Program-made: the position numbers and the translations under genes
Shown here: piece by piece, positions 40,640-49,181 of the stretch
How the letters are laid out: every line of letters starts with the position of its first letter
Numbering within the stretch: position 1 is the first letter of the stretch
Assembly (NCBI GenBank): GCA_049616325.1
Contig: JBMZHG010000009.1
Span: 1 to 64,000 of the forward strand
DNA length: 64,000 nucleotides
DNA from: UBA11663 sp049616325
GTDB lineage: Bacteria > Bacteroidota > Bacteroidia > Flavobacteriales_D > Sanyastnellaceae
Direction of reading: 5' to 3'
The notes under the pieces: generated by a model
Databases searched by the model: none
What the model was told of the DNA's origin: nothing
What the model saw: the letters and a program-made list of their open reading frames with translations, nothing else

Positions 40640-42364
40640 ATGATTCGTAGTGAACAAGAACGCCAGCGCATCGCCTCCGTCGATGCCCTTCGTGCACGCG
40701 GCATCGACCCCTACCCCGCCGCCGCGTTTCCCGTGACTCACCACTGTGCGTCGCTCAAGGAAAACTTCGAAGAAGGCGTCAAGGTCAAACTCGCCGGCCG
40801 CATGATGTCACGCCGAATCATGGGAAAGGCCTCGTTCGCCGAGCTCCAAGACCACGAAGGCACGTTGCAGATCTACCTGAACAGGGACGAACTCTGCCCA
40901 GGCGACGACAAAGCCTTGTACAACGACGTGTTCAAGAAACTCCTCGACCGTGGGGACTTCATCGGCATCGAAGGCGAAACCTTCCGCACCCAGGTCGGCG
41001 AACCTTCTGTCAAGGTGACGTCCTTGACGGTGCTGAGCAAGGCGATCCGCCCGCTGCCCGCCGTCAAGGTGGACGAGGACGGCAATGTCCACGACGCGTT
41101 CTCGGATCCCGAATTGCGGTACCGCCAACGGTACGTCGATTTGGTTGTGAACCCGGACGTCAAAAAGACCTTTGTCGCACGTTCGACCGTCATCCGCAAG
41201 ATCCGCGAGGTGTTTGACGCCAAGGGGTGGATGGAGGTGGACACCCCCGTGTTGCAGAGCATTCCCGGAGGCGCTGCGGCTCGTCCGTTCATCACGCACC
41301 ACAACGCCTTAGACATCCCGCTCTACCTAAGGATCGCCAACGAGCTCTACTTAAAGCGACTCATTGTCGGGGGTTTCGACGGCGTGTACGAGTTTAGCCG
41401 AAACTTCCGCAACGAAGGGATGGACCGAACCCACAACCCGGAGTTCACGGTAATGGAGCTGTACGTCGCCTACCAGGACTACCACTGGATGATGGAGACG
41501 ACCGAAAACCTGTTTGGCGAACTCGCGCAAGCGGTGCACGGAACCACAGAGGTGCCCCTTGGGGAACACACCATCAACTTCGCCCCGCCCTACGCTCGCG
41601 TGACCATGCGCGACGCCATCCTCGAGCATGCCGGTGTGGACATCGACGGCCTCGACGAAGCCGGACTGCGAAAAGCGTGCGAGGCCCAAGGCATCGAAAC
41701 CGACGACTCCATGGGACGAGGAAAGCTCATTGACGAGTTGTTTGGCGAAAAATGCGAGCACCACTACATCCAGCCTACGTTCATCATGGACTACCCCACG
41801 GACATGTCGCCCCTCACCAAGGTGCACCGCGACAAGCCTGGGTACACGGAGCGCTTTGAGCTCATGATCAACGGCACGGAGGTTGCCAACGCCTATTCCG
41901 AGCTCAACGACCCCCTCGACCAGCGCGCGCGCTTCGAGGACCAGGTCAAGCTCGCCGACCGCGGGGACGACGAGGCGATGTTCATCGACCACGATTTTTT
42001 GCGTGCGCTCGAGTACGGCATGCCTCCCACGAGCGGCATTGGCATCGGCATTGATCGCTTGGTCATGATGATGACCAACCAATCGTCCATCCAAGAAGTC
42101 CTCTTCTTTCCCCAAATGCGTCCAGAATCCTTCGAGACGGCCGGCGGCGACGCAGACTTCAGTTCTCTCGGCGTCCCGGACGCCTGGGCAGAGCACCTTG
42201 TGGCAGCCGGCTTCACCACGCCCAGCGCCGTGCTCGGGGCCAAGCCCACGCAGGTGCACCAGCGGCTGAATGGCTTCCGCAAAAAGAACAAATTGGACGT
42301 TCCTGCGCTTAGCCTGGAGGAAGTCACCGCGTGGTACAGCAACGCGGAACGCCCCGCCTCATGA
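40640..42364 (+). CDS. lysS: Lysyl-tRNA synthetase, class II
   Basis: Charges tRNA-Lys. The N-terminal OB-fold (about residues 35-140) binds the anticodon. The class II catalytic core has motif 2 (FRNEGMDRTHNPEFTVMELY) and motif 3 (GIGIGIDRLVMMMTNQSSIQEVLFFPQMRPE). At 574 residues it is longer than the E. coli enzyme because of a C-terminal extension of about 75 residues that looks like a helix-hairpin-helix module (HLVAAGFTTPSAVLGAKPTQVHQRL). The extension is also known in other Bacteroidota. The stop overlaps the next ATG (ATGA). Confidence 0.95.
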   Translation: MIRSEQERQRIASVDALRARGIDPYPAAAFPVTHHCASLKENFEEGVKVKLAGRMMSRRIMGKASFAELQDHEGTLQIYLNRDELCPGDDKALYNDVFKKLLDRGDFIGIEGETFRTQVGEPSVKVTSLTVLSKAIRPLPAVKVDEDGNVHDAFSDPELRYRQRYVDLVVNPDVKKTFVARSTVIRKIREVFDAKGWMEVDTPVLQSIPGGAAARPFITHHNALDIPLYLRIANELYLKRLIVGGFDGVYEFSRNFRNEGMDRTHNPEFTVMELYVAYQDYHWMMETTENLFGELAQAVHGTTEVPLGEHTINFAPPYARVTMRDAILEHAGVDIDGLDEAGLRKACEAQGIETDDSMGRGKLIDELFGEKCEHHYIQPTFIMDYPTDMSPLTKVHRDKPGYTERFELMINGTEVANAYSELNDPLDQRARFEDQVKLADRGDDEAMFIDHDFLRALEYGMPPTSGIGIGIDRLVMMMTNQSSIQEVLFFPQMRPESFETAGGDADFSSLGVPDAWAEHLVAAGFTTPSAVLGAKPTQVHQRLNGFRKKNKLDVPALSLEEVTAWYSNAERPAS

Positions 42365-42681
42365 GCTCCACCACTGCCGTGCCCTCCCAACAGGACGTCA
42401 TCGACATCCTGAAGACCATCTTCGACCCGGAGATTCCCGTCGACATCTACGAATTGGGACTCATTTACGAGATCGCAGTCAAGGAGGACGGTTTTGTGCA
42501 CATCGACATGACTCTCACCTCGCCCAACTGCCCGGTGGCGGAAAGCTTGCCCAAGGACGTGGAAGACAAGGTGGCCTCGCTCGACGGGGCCACGGGCTGC
42601 AAGGTGAGCATCGTCTTTGACCCCCCCTGGACGCAGGACATGATGAGCGAAGAAGCCAAACTCGAACTCGGATTTCTGTGA
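42361..42681 (+). CDS. DUF59/SufT-like Fe-S maturation protein
   Basis: A 106-residue MIP18/DUF59 protein with the family core DPEIPVDIYELGLIYEIAV and LTSPNCPVAESLP. Family members assist Fe-S cluster delivery. In many Bacteroidota such a gene lies inside the suf operon; here it is about 23 kb away, coupled to lysS on the left and dxr on the right by overlapping stop and start codons. Dxr product is used by Fe-S enzymes of the MEP pathway (IspG, IspH), which may explain the grouping; this is inference. Confidence 0.88.
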   Translation: MSSTTAVPSQQDVIDILKTIFDPEIPVDIYELGLIYEIAVKEDGFVHIDMTLTSPNCPVAESLPKDVEDKVASLDGATGCKVSIVFDPPWTQDMMSEEAKLELGFL

Positions 42682-43856
42682 TGCGGCAACCGGAAAACGA
42701 CGCGCCCACGCGCGGCATCGCCATCCTCGGCTCCACGGGATCCATCGGCACCCAAGCCCTGGACGTCGTCCGTGACCAGCGCGACGCGTTGCACGTTGAA
42801 GTCCTTTCGGCCCACAGCAACGCCGACCTGCTCATCGCCCAAGCCCTCGAATTCACGCCCAACGTGGTCGTGATCGGGGACGACGCGAAGTGGAAACAAG
42901 TCAACGACGCGCTGTTCGACGAAGGCATCAAGGTCTACAGCGGCGCCGAGGCGCTCGAACAGGTGGTCGAAGTGGATGGCATCGACATGGTCCTCACCGC
43001 CATGGTAGGGGCGGCCGGCCTGAAGCCCACCCTCCGCGCCATCGAGGCGGGCAAGCACATCGCACTCGCCAACAAAGAAACCCTTGTCGTGGCCGGCGAA
43101 CTCGTCATGGCAGCCGCACGCGGCAAAGGCGTCGACATCCACCCCGTCGACTCCGAACACAGCGCCATCTACCAATGCCTCGCCGGGGAGGCCCACAACC
43201 CCATCGAGAAGGTCATCCTGACCGCTTCCGGCGGTCCCTTCCGCGGACGCACCCTTGACTCTCTTCAAGGCGTCACCAAGGCCGACGCCCTGAAGCACCC
43301 CAACTGGGACATGGGCGCCAAAATCACCATCGACAGCGCCTCCCTCATGAACAAGGGGCTTGAAGTCATCGAAGCCCGTTGGCTCTTCGACGTCAGCCCC
43401 GACCAAATCGACGTCGTCGTCCACCCCCAAAGCATCGTGCACAGCTGCGTGCAGTTCGACGACGGAAGCATCAAGGCTCAGCTCGGGCTGCCCGACATGA
43501 AGTTGCCGATCCAATACGCCTTGACCTACCCGAGGCGCCTCATAAACGAATTCCCGCGCTTCAGTTTCCTTGACTACCCGTCGCTGACGTTTGAGCAGCC
43601 CGACACGGAGACGTTCCGCAACCTTGCCCTGGCCTTCGAGGCGCTTCGGCAAGGAGGAAACGCTCCAGCGATTCTGAACGCGGCAAACGAAATCGCCGTC
43701 GCGCGTTTCCTCCGCGACGAGATCGAATTCCTCGACCTCCCCCGCGTCGTGGAACATGCCTTGGAACGCCTCACGCACCAAGCCAAGCCGTCCCTAGACG
43801 ACCTCGTCGCCGCCGACGCAGAAGCGCGGCGCGTCGCTGCCGAATGGCGCGCCTGA
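42681..43856 (+). CDS. dxr: 1-Deoxy-D-xylulose 5-phosphate reductoisomerase
   Basis: Second enzyme of the MEP isoprenoid pathway, NADPH dependent. The 391-residue sequence has the nucleotide-binding GSTGSIGTQAL near residue 17, LANKETLVVAGELV, the metal and substrate motif VDSEHSAIYQCL, and SGGPFRGR with the following MGAKITIDSASLMNKGLEVIEA. The ATG at 42681 overlaps the preceding stop (TGATG); a GTG one codon earlier is also possible. It provides isoprenoid precursors, including those for undecaprenyl phosphate. Confidence 0.95.
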   Translation: MRQPENDAPTRGIAILGSTGSIGTQALDVVRDQRDALHVEVLSAHSNADLLIAQALEFTPNVVVIGDDAKWKQVNDALFDEGIKVYSGAEALEQVVEVDGIDMVLTAMVGAAGLKPTLRAIEAGKHIALANKETLVVAGELVMAAARGKGVDIHPVDSEHSAIYQCLAGEAHNPIEKVILTASGGPFRGRTLDSLQGVTKADALKHPNWDMGAKITIDSASLMNKGLEVIEARWLFDVSPDQIDVVVHPQSIVHSCVQFDDGSIKAQLGLPDMKLPIQYALTYPRRLINEFPRFSFLDYPSLTFEQPDTETFRNLALAFEALRQGGNAPAILNAANEIAVARFLRDEIEFLDLPRVVEHALERLTHQAKPSLDDLVAADAEARRVAAEWRA

Positions 43857-43873
43857 GCGCGCACACCACACCC

Positions 43874-43915
43874 TGAAAAAGAACGAAGGGCCCCCTCTTC
43901 GAGGAAGCCCTTCGT
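43874..43915 (-). terminator. Intrinsic terminator after frr
   Basis: A 9-bp stem (ACGAAGGGC at 43883-43891 and GCCCTTCGT at 43907-43915) with a possible inner 4-bp stem. On the minus strand it is followed by TCTTTTTC. It ends the pyrH-frr transcript between the convergent dxr and frr genes. Confidence 0.8.
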
Positions 43916-43936
43916 ACGCGGCAACCCGTTGCCCAA

Positions 43937-44500
43937 TCAGATCGTCATGATGTCCGCTTCCTTCGCTGAAAGCACGGACTCCACTTGGGCGGTAAACTTG
44001 TCCGTCAAGTCCTGAACGAGCTGTTCGCCCTTCTTCAAATCGTCTTCGCTCATGCCGTCGTCCTTGGCAGACTTGAGGTAATCGTTGGCGTCCTTCCGCG
44101 CGTTGCGAATGCCCACACGAGCTCCTTCGCCTTCCGAACGGGCGCGCTTGCTCAGCTCCTTGCGTCGTTCCTCGGTCAGTGGGGGAACGTTGATTATCAA
44201 CACCTCGCCGTTGTTCATGGGGTTGAGGCCCAAGTTGGCGTTGATGATGCCCGTGGCAATGGGGTCAAGCATGCCCTTTTCCCAAGGCTGAACCACGAGT
44301 GTCCGGGCGTCCGTGCTGTTCACGTTGGCCACCTGGCTCACCGGGGTCATGGAACCGTAGTAATCCACGCGCACAGACTCGAGCATGGAAGGGTGGGCCT
44401 TGCCTGCCCGAATCTTGCTCAACTCCCCCTCGAGGCGCGCGATGGCCTTTTGCATTTTGTCCTTGGCGTCTTCCAACGCCATTTGGATTTCTTCGTTCAT
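43937..44500 (-). CDS. frr: Ribosome recycling factor
   Basis: Splits post-termination ribosomes together with EF-G. The 187-residue sequence shows the family blocks RAGKAHPSMLESVRVDYYGSMTPVSQVANV, WEKGMLDPIATGI and PPLTEERRKELSKRARSEGE. It begins 18 bases after pyrH, so the two are co-transcribed. A hairpin terminator follows. Confidence 0.96.
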   Translation of the reverse strand: MNEEIQMALEDAKDKMQKAIARLEGELSKIRAGKAHPSMLESVRVDYYGSMTPVSQVANVNSTDARTLVVQPWEKGMLDPIATGIINANLGLNPMNNGEVLIINVPPLTEERRKELSKRARSEGEGARVGIRNARKDANDYLKSAKDDGMSEDDLKKGEQLVQDLTDKFTAQVESVLSAKEADIMTI

Positions 44501-44518
44501 GTCGGTTCGATGTCTCGA

Positions 44519-45226
44519 TTAGAATTCAACCACCGTGCCGATGGGCTCGCCTTCGACCAAACGCTGCAAGTTGCCAGGCTTGTTCATGTCAAAAACCACA
44601 ATGGGAAGGTTGTTTTCGTTGCACAGCGTAAACGCCGTCATGTCCATGACCTTCAAGCCACGCTCAAAGACCTCGTTGAAGGTGATTCGGTCAAAGCGCT
44701 CTGCCGACGGGTCGCGCTCGGGGTCAGCCGTGTAGATGCCGTCCACGCGGGTTCCCTTCAAAATCACGTCCGCATCAATTTCGATGGCGCGAAGCGAGGC
44801 TGCGGAGTCCGTGGTGAAGAACGGGTTCCCCGTGCCCCCACCAAAGATGACTACACGCCCCTTCTCCAAATGGCGCACCGCACGGCGGCGAATGAACGGC
44901 TCGGCGATTTGCTTCAATTCGATGGCACTCTGCAAGCGCGTGTCGACTCCTGCCGCTTCCAACGCACTTTGAAGGGCCATGGCGTTAATGACCGTGGCCA
45001 ACATGCCCATGTAGTCCCCTTGCGTCCGTTCCATCCCGCCTTCTTCCGCTTGAACGCCTCGGAAAATGTTGCCCCCACCGATGACGATGGCGCACTCAAT
45101 TCCTTGGTCGACGATGGCCTTCACCTCGCCAGCATATTGGGCCAAACGCCCGTTGTCAATGCCAAATTGCTTGTCGCCCATCAGGGCTTCACCACTCAGC
45201 TTCAGGAGGACGCGTTGGTACTTCAT
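44519..45226 (-). CDS. pyrH: UMP kinase
   Basis: Phosphorylates UMP to UDP for pyrimidine nucleotide synthesis. The 235-residue amino-acid-kinase-fold protein has the N-terminal KLSGEAL, the IVIGGGNIFRG glycine loop near residue 47, and FGGGTGNPFFTTDSAA near residue 124. A terminator separates it from tsf upstream, and a GATATTTG sequence seven bases before its ATG may serve as its own promoter. It is followed by frr. Confidence 0.96.
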   Translation of the reverse strand: MKYQRVLLKLSGEALMGDKQFGIDNGRLAQYAGEVKAIVDQGIECAIVIGGGNIFRGVQAEEGGMERTQGDYMGMLATVINAMALQSALEAAGVDTRLQSAIELKQIAEPFIRRRAVRHLEKGRVVIFGGGTGNPFFTTDSAASLRAIEIDADVILKGTRVDGIYTADPERDPSAERFDRITFNEVFERGLKVMDMTAFTLCNENNLPIVVFDMNKPGNLQRLVEGEPIGTVVEF

Positions 45227-45245
45227 GCGAGTCCAAATATCGCGT

Positions 45246-45281
45246 AAAAAGCACGAAGGCCACCCCTTGGGCAGCCTTCGT
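45246..45281 (-). terminator. Intrinsic terminator after tsf
   Basis: An 8-bp stem (ACGAAGGC at 45253-45260 and GCCTTCGT at 45274-45281) with a 13-base loop. On the minus strand it is followed by GCTTTTTAC. It lies between tsf and pyrH and shares the CGAAGG stem core with the terminators at 3281 and 43874. Confidence 0.75.
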
Positions 45282-45303
45282 CGTGCAAGTTCAAGCGTTT
45301 TGC

Positions 45304-46128
45304 TTAGCTCAACGCTACGCGGGCAAAGCTCGTCACAGCGCCTCCACCATTGGAAGCAACGTATTGGCTCACCGTCTGCTTGTTGTCCTTGATGAACGCC
45401 TGGTTCACCAAAGTCACCTCTTTAAACCACTTCTTCAAGCGGCCCTCAGCAATCTTTTCCGCCATGTCAGCAGGCTTTCCCTCTTGGATCGCGAGGTCCT
45501 TTCCGATCTCACGCTCCTTGGCAATGAGGTCCTCGGGAATGGACGACTCGTCCACCGCAACAGGAGCCATGGCTGCCGCCTGCATTGCTACATCGCGGCC
45601 AACTTCGTCGCTCACGGCACCGTCGAACGCCACGGCCGTAGCCAAGCGGTTTCCGGGGTGGATGTAAGCAACAACTTTGTTTCCGCGCACAACTTGGAAT
45701 TCGCCAATTTCAATGCGCTCGCCAATCTTGCCCACCTCTTCGGTGATTTTGTCGGCAACGCTCAACGACGAACCCGTGTACGTCTTGCCCATCAAGTCGT
45801 CCTTGCTCTCCACGCCTTCGCTCAACGCCAAGTCGAGGAGGCTTTGAGCAACCGCGACAAACGCTTCGTTTTTCGCCACGAAATCCGTTTCGCAATTCAA
45901 GCTCAAAACGACGCCGACGTTTCCGTCGTGGTTGACTCCTGAAAGAATTGCGCCTTCACCTGCTTCGCGGTCGGAACGCTTGGCGGCCACCTTTTGGCCC
46001 TTCTTGCGAAGGATTTCAATGGCCGCTTCGAAATCACCGTTGGCTTCTGTGAGGGCCTTCTTGCAATCCATCATGCCCGCGCCAGTCTGCTTGCGGAGCT
46101 TGTTGACTTCTGCTGCTGTGATGCTCAT
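45304..46128 (-). CDS. tsf: Elongation factor Ts
   Basis: Nucleotide-exchange factor for EF-Tu. The 274-residue sequence has the N-terminal UBA-like domain (VNKLRKQTGAGMMDCKKALTEANGDFEAAIEILRKKG) and the core signature CETDFVAKNEAF. The ATG at 46128 is the family start; an upstream in-frame ATG adds a low-complexity Thr-rich stretch. It lies 45 bases after rpsB and is followed by a hairpin terminator. Confidence 0.96.
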   Translation of the reverse strand: MSITAAEVNKLRKQTGAGMMDCKKALTEANGDFEAAIEILRKKGQKVAAKRSDREAGEGAILSGVNHDGNVGVVLSLNCETDFVAKNEAFVAVAQSLLDLALSEGVESKDDLMGKTYTGSSLSVADKITEEVGKIGERIEIGEFQVVRGNKVVAYIHPGNRLATAVAFDGAVSDEVGRDVAMQAAAMAPVAVDESSIPEDLIAKEREIGKDLAIQEGKPADMAEKIAEGRLKKWFKEVTLVNQAFIKDNKQTVSQYVASNGGGAVTSFARVALS

Positions 46129-46173
46129 AATGTCGGTTGTGGTTGGTGTAGTGTTCAATGAAGGGGGGCGGAA

Positions 46174-46971
46174 TCAGGCTTCGGCCTTTTCCCCGTTGGC
46201 GTCGTCCGCTGCAGGAGCTTCTTCGGTTGCCTCCGCAGCAGGTTCTTCTTTGGCAACGGCCTTCTCTGCAGCAGCCTTGTCGCTCTTGCGCTCGTTCAAT
46301 CCTTCCGCCACGGCGCCGACCACGGCATCCACGATGGCCACAATGGATTTGGTGGCGTCGTCGTTGGCAGGGATCACAAAATCCACGTCGCGAGGGTCGC
46401 TGTTGGTGTCCACGATTCCGAAAACGGGGATGCCCAATTTCTTCGCCTCAGCCAAAGCAATGTGCTCTTTCATGACGTCCACCACGAATACGGCCGCAGG
46501 GATGCGAGTCAAGTCTGAAATCGAGCCGAGGTTTTTCTCGAGCTTGGCTCGTTGACGGCTGACCTGCAAGCGCTCACGCTTGGACATCGTCGACAAAGTG
46601 CCGTCCTTCTCCATCTTGTCGATGGTGCTCATTTTGCGAACCGCCTTGCGAATCGTCGCGAAGTTGGTCAACATGCCGCCAGACCAACGCTCCGTAACGT
46701 AGGGCATGCCAACCGCTTTCACGCGCTCGGCAACCGCCTCCTTCGCCTGCTTTTTGGTGGCCACAAACAAGATTTTCTTGCCGCTCTTGGCAATCTGCTT
46801 CATGGCCGCAGCGGCCTCGTCGACCTTGACAACCGTTTTGTGGAGGTCGATGATGTGAATGCCCTTCTTCTCTGCGAAGATGTAAGGGGCCATGTGGGGG
46901 TTCCACTTGCGCTTGAGGTGGCCGTACTGGGCACCTGCTTCAAGCAATTGATCGAAAGAAACTCGAGACAT
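46174..46971 (-). CDS. rpsB: 30S ribosomal protein S2
   Basis: The 265-residue protein has the S2 core (GAQYGHLKRKWNPHMAPYIFAEKKGIHIIDLHKTV, TERWSGGMLTNFATIRK, VVDVMKEHIALAEAKKLGIPVFGIVDTNSDP). A C-terminal tail of about 35 Ala/Glu/Lys-rich residues is probably disordered. It lies between rpsI and tsf, as expected for this phylum. The 107-base gap to rpsI shows no clear TAnnTTTG box. Confidence 0.97.
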   Translation of the reverse strand: MSRVSFDQLLEAGAQYGHLKRKWNPHMAPYIFAEKKGIHIIDLHKTVVKVDEAAAAMKQIAKSGKKILFVATKKQAKEAVAERVKAVGMPYVTERWSGGMLTNFATIRKAVRKMSTIDKMEKDGTLSTMSKRERLQVSRQRAKLEKNLGSISDLTRIPAAVFVVDVMKEHIALAEAKKLGIPVFGIVDTNSDPRDVDFVIPANDDATKSIVAIVDAVVGAVAEGLNERKSDKAAAEKAVAKEEPAAEATEEAPAADDANGEKAEA

Positions 46972-47050
46972 GATGTTTACGTTCCTGGGTTGAGCAACGC
47001 CGCAGTAGCTGAATTCAGGTCTGCGCCGTTTGGATTCTAAACAGATTATT

Positions 47051-47068
47051 AAAAGGGAAAGAGCCCTT
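47051..47068 (-). terminator. Short hairpin between rpsI and rpsB, possible attenuator
   Basis: A 5-bp stem (AAGGG/CCCTT) with TTAATAAT following on the minus strand. It is weak and may only reduce read-through from rpsI into rpsB. Confidence 0.3.
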
Positions 47069-47078
47069 CCTCAAGCGA

Positions 47079-47465
47079 TTAACGCTTGGAGAACTGCTCC
47101 TTCTTGCGTGCTTTCTTCTGGCCAAACTTCTTGCGCTCCACCATGCGTGGGTCACGCGTCGTAAGACCTTCCGCCTTTAGCGAAGACTTCCACTCGGGAT
47201 TGATTTCAATGAGGGCCTTGGACACCGCCAATCGCACCGCTTCAGCTTGACCTGTGATTCCGCCTCCGAAGACGTTCACGTTCACGTCGTATTGACCTTC
47301 CGTCTCCGTAAGGACGAACGGCTGGTTGACTTTGTACTGAAGCACGCCCGTGGTGAAGTACTCCGCAGCGGGGCGCTTGTTCACGGTGACTTCGCCCTTT
47401 CCGGGCTTCAAGTAAATGCGGGCTACGCTCGTCTTGCGACGGCCTGAGGTGTTGATGACGTCCAT
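47079..47465 (-). CDS. rpsI: 30S ribosomal protein S9
   Basis: The 128-residue protein has the S9 features GRRKTSVARIYLKPGKGEVTVN, VFGGGITGQAEAVRLAVSKALIE and the basic tail ending KKARKKEQFSKR, where the final Lys-Arg reaches the P-site tRNA. Its ATG overlaps the rplM stop by one base (TAATG). Confidence 0.97.
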   Translation of the reverse strand: MDVINTSGRRKTSVARIYLKPGKGEVTVNKRPAAEYFTTGVLQYKVNQPFVLTETEGQYDVNVNVFGGGITGQAEAVRLAVSKALIEINPEWKSSLKAEGLTTRDPRMVERKKFGQKKARKKEQFSKR

Positions 47466-47914
47466 TAGGCGTTCAGTTGAAATGGCGTGGGTTGTTGAGC
47501 TTCGTGCTTGTGGTCAGGACCCACGTACACATGCAGGTTGCGGAAGATGTCGCGACCGAGGCGGTTCTTGGGGAGCATGCCGCGAACGGCGTCTTCCACC
47601 ACTGCGAAAGGCTTGCGCTTCAACTGCTCTTCTGCAGTGCGAACACGTTGTCCGCCTGGGTAGCCCGTGTAGCGGATGTATTCTTTGGTTTGCATTTTGT
47701 TGCCGGTCAACACAATCTTCTCTGCGTTCACCACCACAACGTAATCGCCGCAGTCGGCGTGGGGGGTGAAGTTGGTCTTGTGCTTGCCGCGCAGCAACGT
47801 GGCAATCTGTGACGAGAGGCGACCCAAAGTTTGACCTTCGGCATCGACCAACCACCACTTCTTGTCTGCGTTCTCCTTGTTGATGGAACGCGTTTTGTAG
47901 CTCAAAGTATCCAC
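47465..47914 (-). CDS. rplM: 50S ribosomal protein L13
   Basis: The 149-residue protein begins MDTLSYKTRS, the normal Bacteroidota L13 start, from a GTG at 47914. An upstream TTG in the same frame would add 30 unrelated residues. Core motifs are WWLVDAEGQTLGRLSSQIA, LRGKHKTNFTPHADCGDYVVVVNA and the YRYTGYPGG-type segment (IRYTGYPGGQR). It is the first gene of the rplM-rpsI unit. The leader contains a palindrome that could mediate autoregulation; this is inference. Confidence 0.95.
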   Translation of the reverse strand: MDTLSYKTRSINKENADKKWWLVDAEGQTLGRLSSQIATLLRGKHKTNFTPHADCGDYVVVVNAEKIVLTGNKMQTKEYIRYTGYPGGQRVRTAEEQLKRKPFAVVEDAVRGMLPKNRLGRDIFRNLHVYVGPDHKHEAQQPTPFQLNA

Positions 47915-47940
47915 AGCGTACGGGTTGCGTAGTTGAGTTT

Positions 47941-47956
47941 CCCCAAAATTTGGGGG
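47941..47956. promoter_or_regulatory. CCCCAAAATTTGGGG palindrome in the rplM leader
   Basis: Seven-base arms around one central base, lying between the -7 box and the GTG start. It resembles the palindrome in the sufA leader. Confidence 0.4.
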
Positions 47957-47958
47957 TG

Positions 47959-47966
47959 CGAAGATA
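47959..47966 (-). promoter_or_regulatory. -7 box TATCTTCG of the rplM operon
   Basis: A one-mismatch TAnnTTTG box with TTG about 19 bases upstream. It gives a leader of about 40 bases. Confidence 0.5.
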
Positions 47967-48034
47967 GGAAACGATGTGGACAACCCAAGCGACTTCGTGG
48001 ACAAACTTTCACGAGGCCCGTGTTTTTCTCAGGG

Positions 48035-48751
48035 CTACGCGTCGTCCTTCTTGCGCTTTTTCCACTTTTTCAGCTCCAAATCGAGGGCCAAAAGTACGGT
48101 GTGTTCAAGGGCGGAGGGCTGAGAGCGAACTGCCGATTGGACTTGGTAGCCGAGGGTGAGGTGCCGGCGCTTGGCGAGTTTTTTGTCGAGCGCCAAGCGG
48201 CCGCGAAACGCGACGGGCTCGAGACGCACCCCCGCTTCTGTGTTCAGGGTGCGGGGACCGAGGAACGCTTCGAAGGAAGGTTCGACCTTCCAACCGTCGG
48301 GAAGGTCTTGGGTCCATTTGGCCTGAACGCGCCACCTCGCGCGATCCCACGGTCGCAGCCAAGGGCCGCCGAACTGATGCCGCAATCGGATGCTGACTCT
48401 GTGGTCTTCGACCTTCGCTCGCCATTGAGCGGACGTGGCCCAACGCCACGAGGTCGTCCACCCGCCTTCGGAGGGCCAGTCCCAGGAGGTTCGCCATTGA
48501 CCTCCGAGGGACCAGCCGGGAAGCGCGTCGAACGACCGTTCGATGCCCGCATCCAAAATCCCCTCAGTCCACGCCGTGGCGGAACTTCGCAGTTGGCCTT
48601 CGGCAGACCACTCCCAACCGCGCGGCAGATTTTGGCCTGTGGACAGCCCCAACCACGACTGCGGTACTTGTGCCCAAAGGGTTGTCCCTCCCGCGAGCAG
48701 GAGCGTCGCAACGAACAGGACTTTGGTCATCCAAGGAACAAGGCAGCGCAT
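48035..48751 (-). CDS. DUF2490-like outer-membrane protein
   Basis: The 238-residue protein has a signal peptide (MTKVLFVATLLLAGGTTLWAQ, or from the upstream ATG at 48751). The mature region consists of alternating strands with many Trp and Arg (WSAEGQLRSS, SLGGQWRTSWDW, VSIRLRHQFGGPWL, RWRVQAKWTQDL), like the DUF2490 family of predicted barrels. The strongly charged C-terminus (LELKKWKKRKKDDA) is not typical of a barrel end. It follows a lipoprotein gene by eight bases, so both probably function at the outer membrane. The long upstream frame is a shadow of that lipoprotein gene. Confidence 0.75.
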   Translation of the reverse strand: MRCLVPWMTKVLFVATLLLAGGTTLWAQVPQSWLGLSTGQNLPRGWEWSAEGQLRSSATAWTEGILDAGIERSFDALPGWSLGGQWRTSWDWPSEGGWTTSWRWATSAQWRAKVEDHRVSIRLRHQFGGPWLRPWDRARWRVQAKWTQDLPDGWKVEPSFEAFLGPRTLNTEAGVRLEPVAFRGRLALDKKLAKRRHLTLGYQVQSAVRSQPSALEHTVLLALDLELKKWKKRKKDDA

Positions 48752-48759
48752 GGCCGAAA

Positions 48760-49176
48760 TCAGAGCTCTTTGAACACGGTCAGGGTGTCGAGCACCACGG
48801 TTTCCTTGGCCGATTCGATGGTCACGTGCTGCAGGACGACCATGTCTTGAGGTGGCACGATGCCTGACGTGTCTTCGCTGTAGACGTAGACGGTGTAGTC
48901 GCCGGGGCGCAACCACGGAAACACGAAGTTGCCTTCGTGGTTGGCCTCCACTTGTTCGTCCGGACCGACGTTGTCGCCGTAGATCAAAAAGACGTTGTGG
49001 TCCCGAGCGGGGTACGCGTCGCCTTGGGCTGAGTTGGGGTTGGTGAGCACCAGGCGAGCTTCCTCTTGCACGTGGCCGGTCAAACTCGCACGACCGCCGT
49101 CTCCCGGAGTTTGGGTGCACGAGGCGAATAAGACCGCTGCTGCGGCCGTGAGCAACTTGAGGGAAATTGGCTTCAT
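48760..49176 (-). CDS. Lipoprotein with a carboxypeptidase-regulatory-like domain
   Basis: A 138-residue protein with a lipoprotein signal (MKPISLKLLTAAAAVLFASC). The mature part is one beta-sandwich of the transthyretin or carboxypeptidase-regulatory type (LTGHVQEEARLVLTN, ANHEGNFVFPWLRPGDYTVYVYSED). A perfect TATGTTTG box ends five bases before the ATG at 49176, which excludes the ATG four codons earlier. It is first in a two-gene transcript with the DUF2490-like gene. Confidence 0.82.
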   Translation of the reverse strand: MKPISLKLLTAAAAVLFASCTQTPGDGGRASLTGHVQEEARLVLTNPNSAQGDAYPARDHNVFLIYGDNVGPDEQVEANHEGNFVFPWLRPGDYTVYVYSEDTSGIVPPQDMVVLQHVTIESAKETVVLDTLTVFKEL

Positions 49177-49181
49177 GGGCC

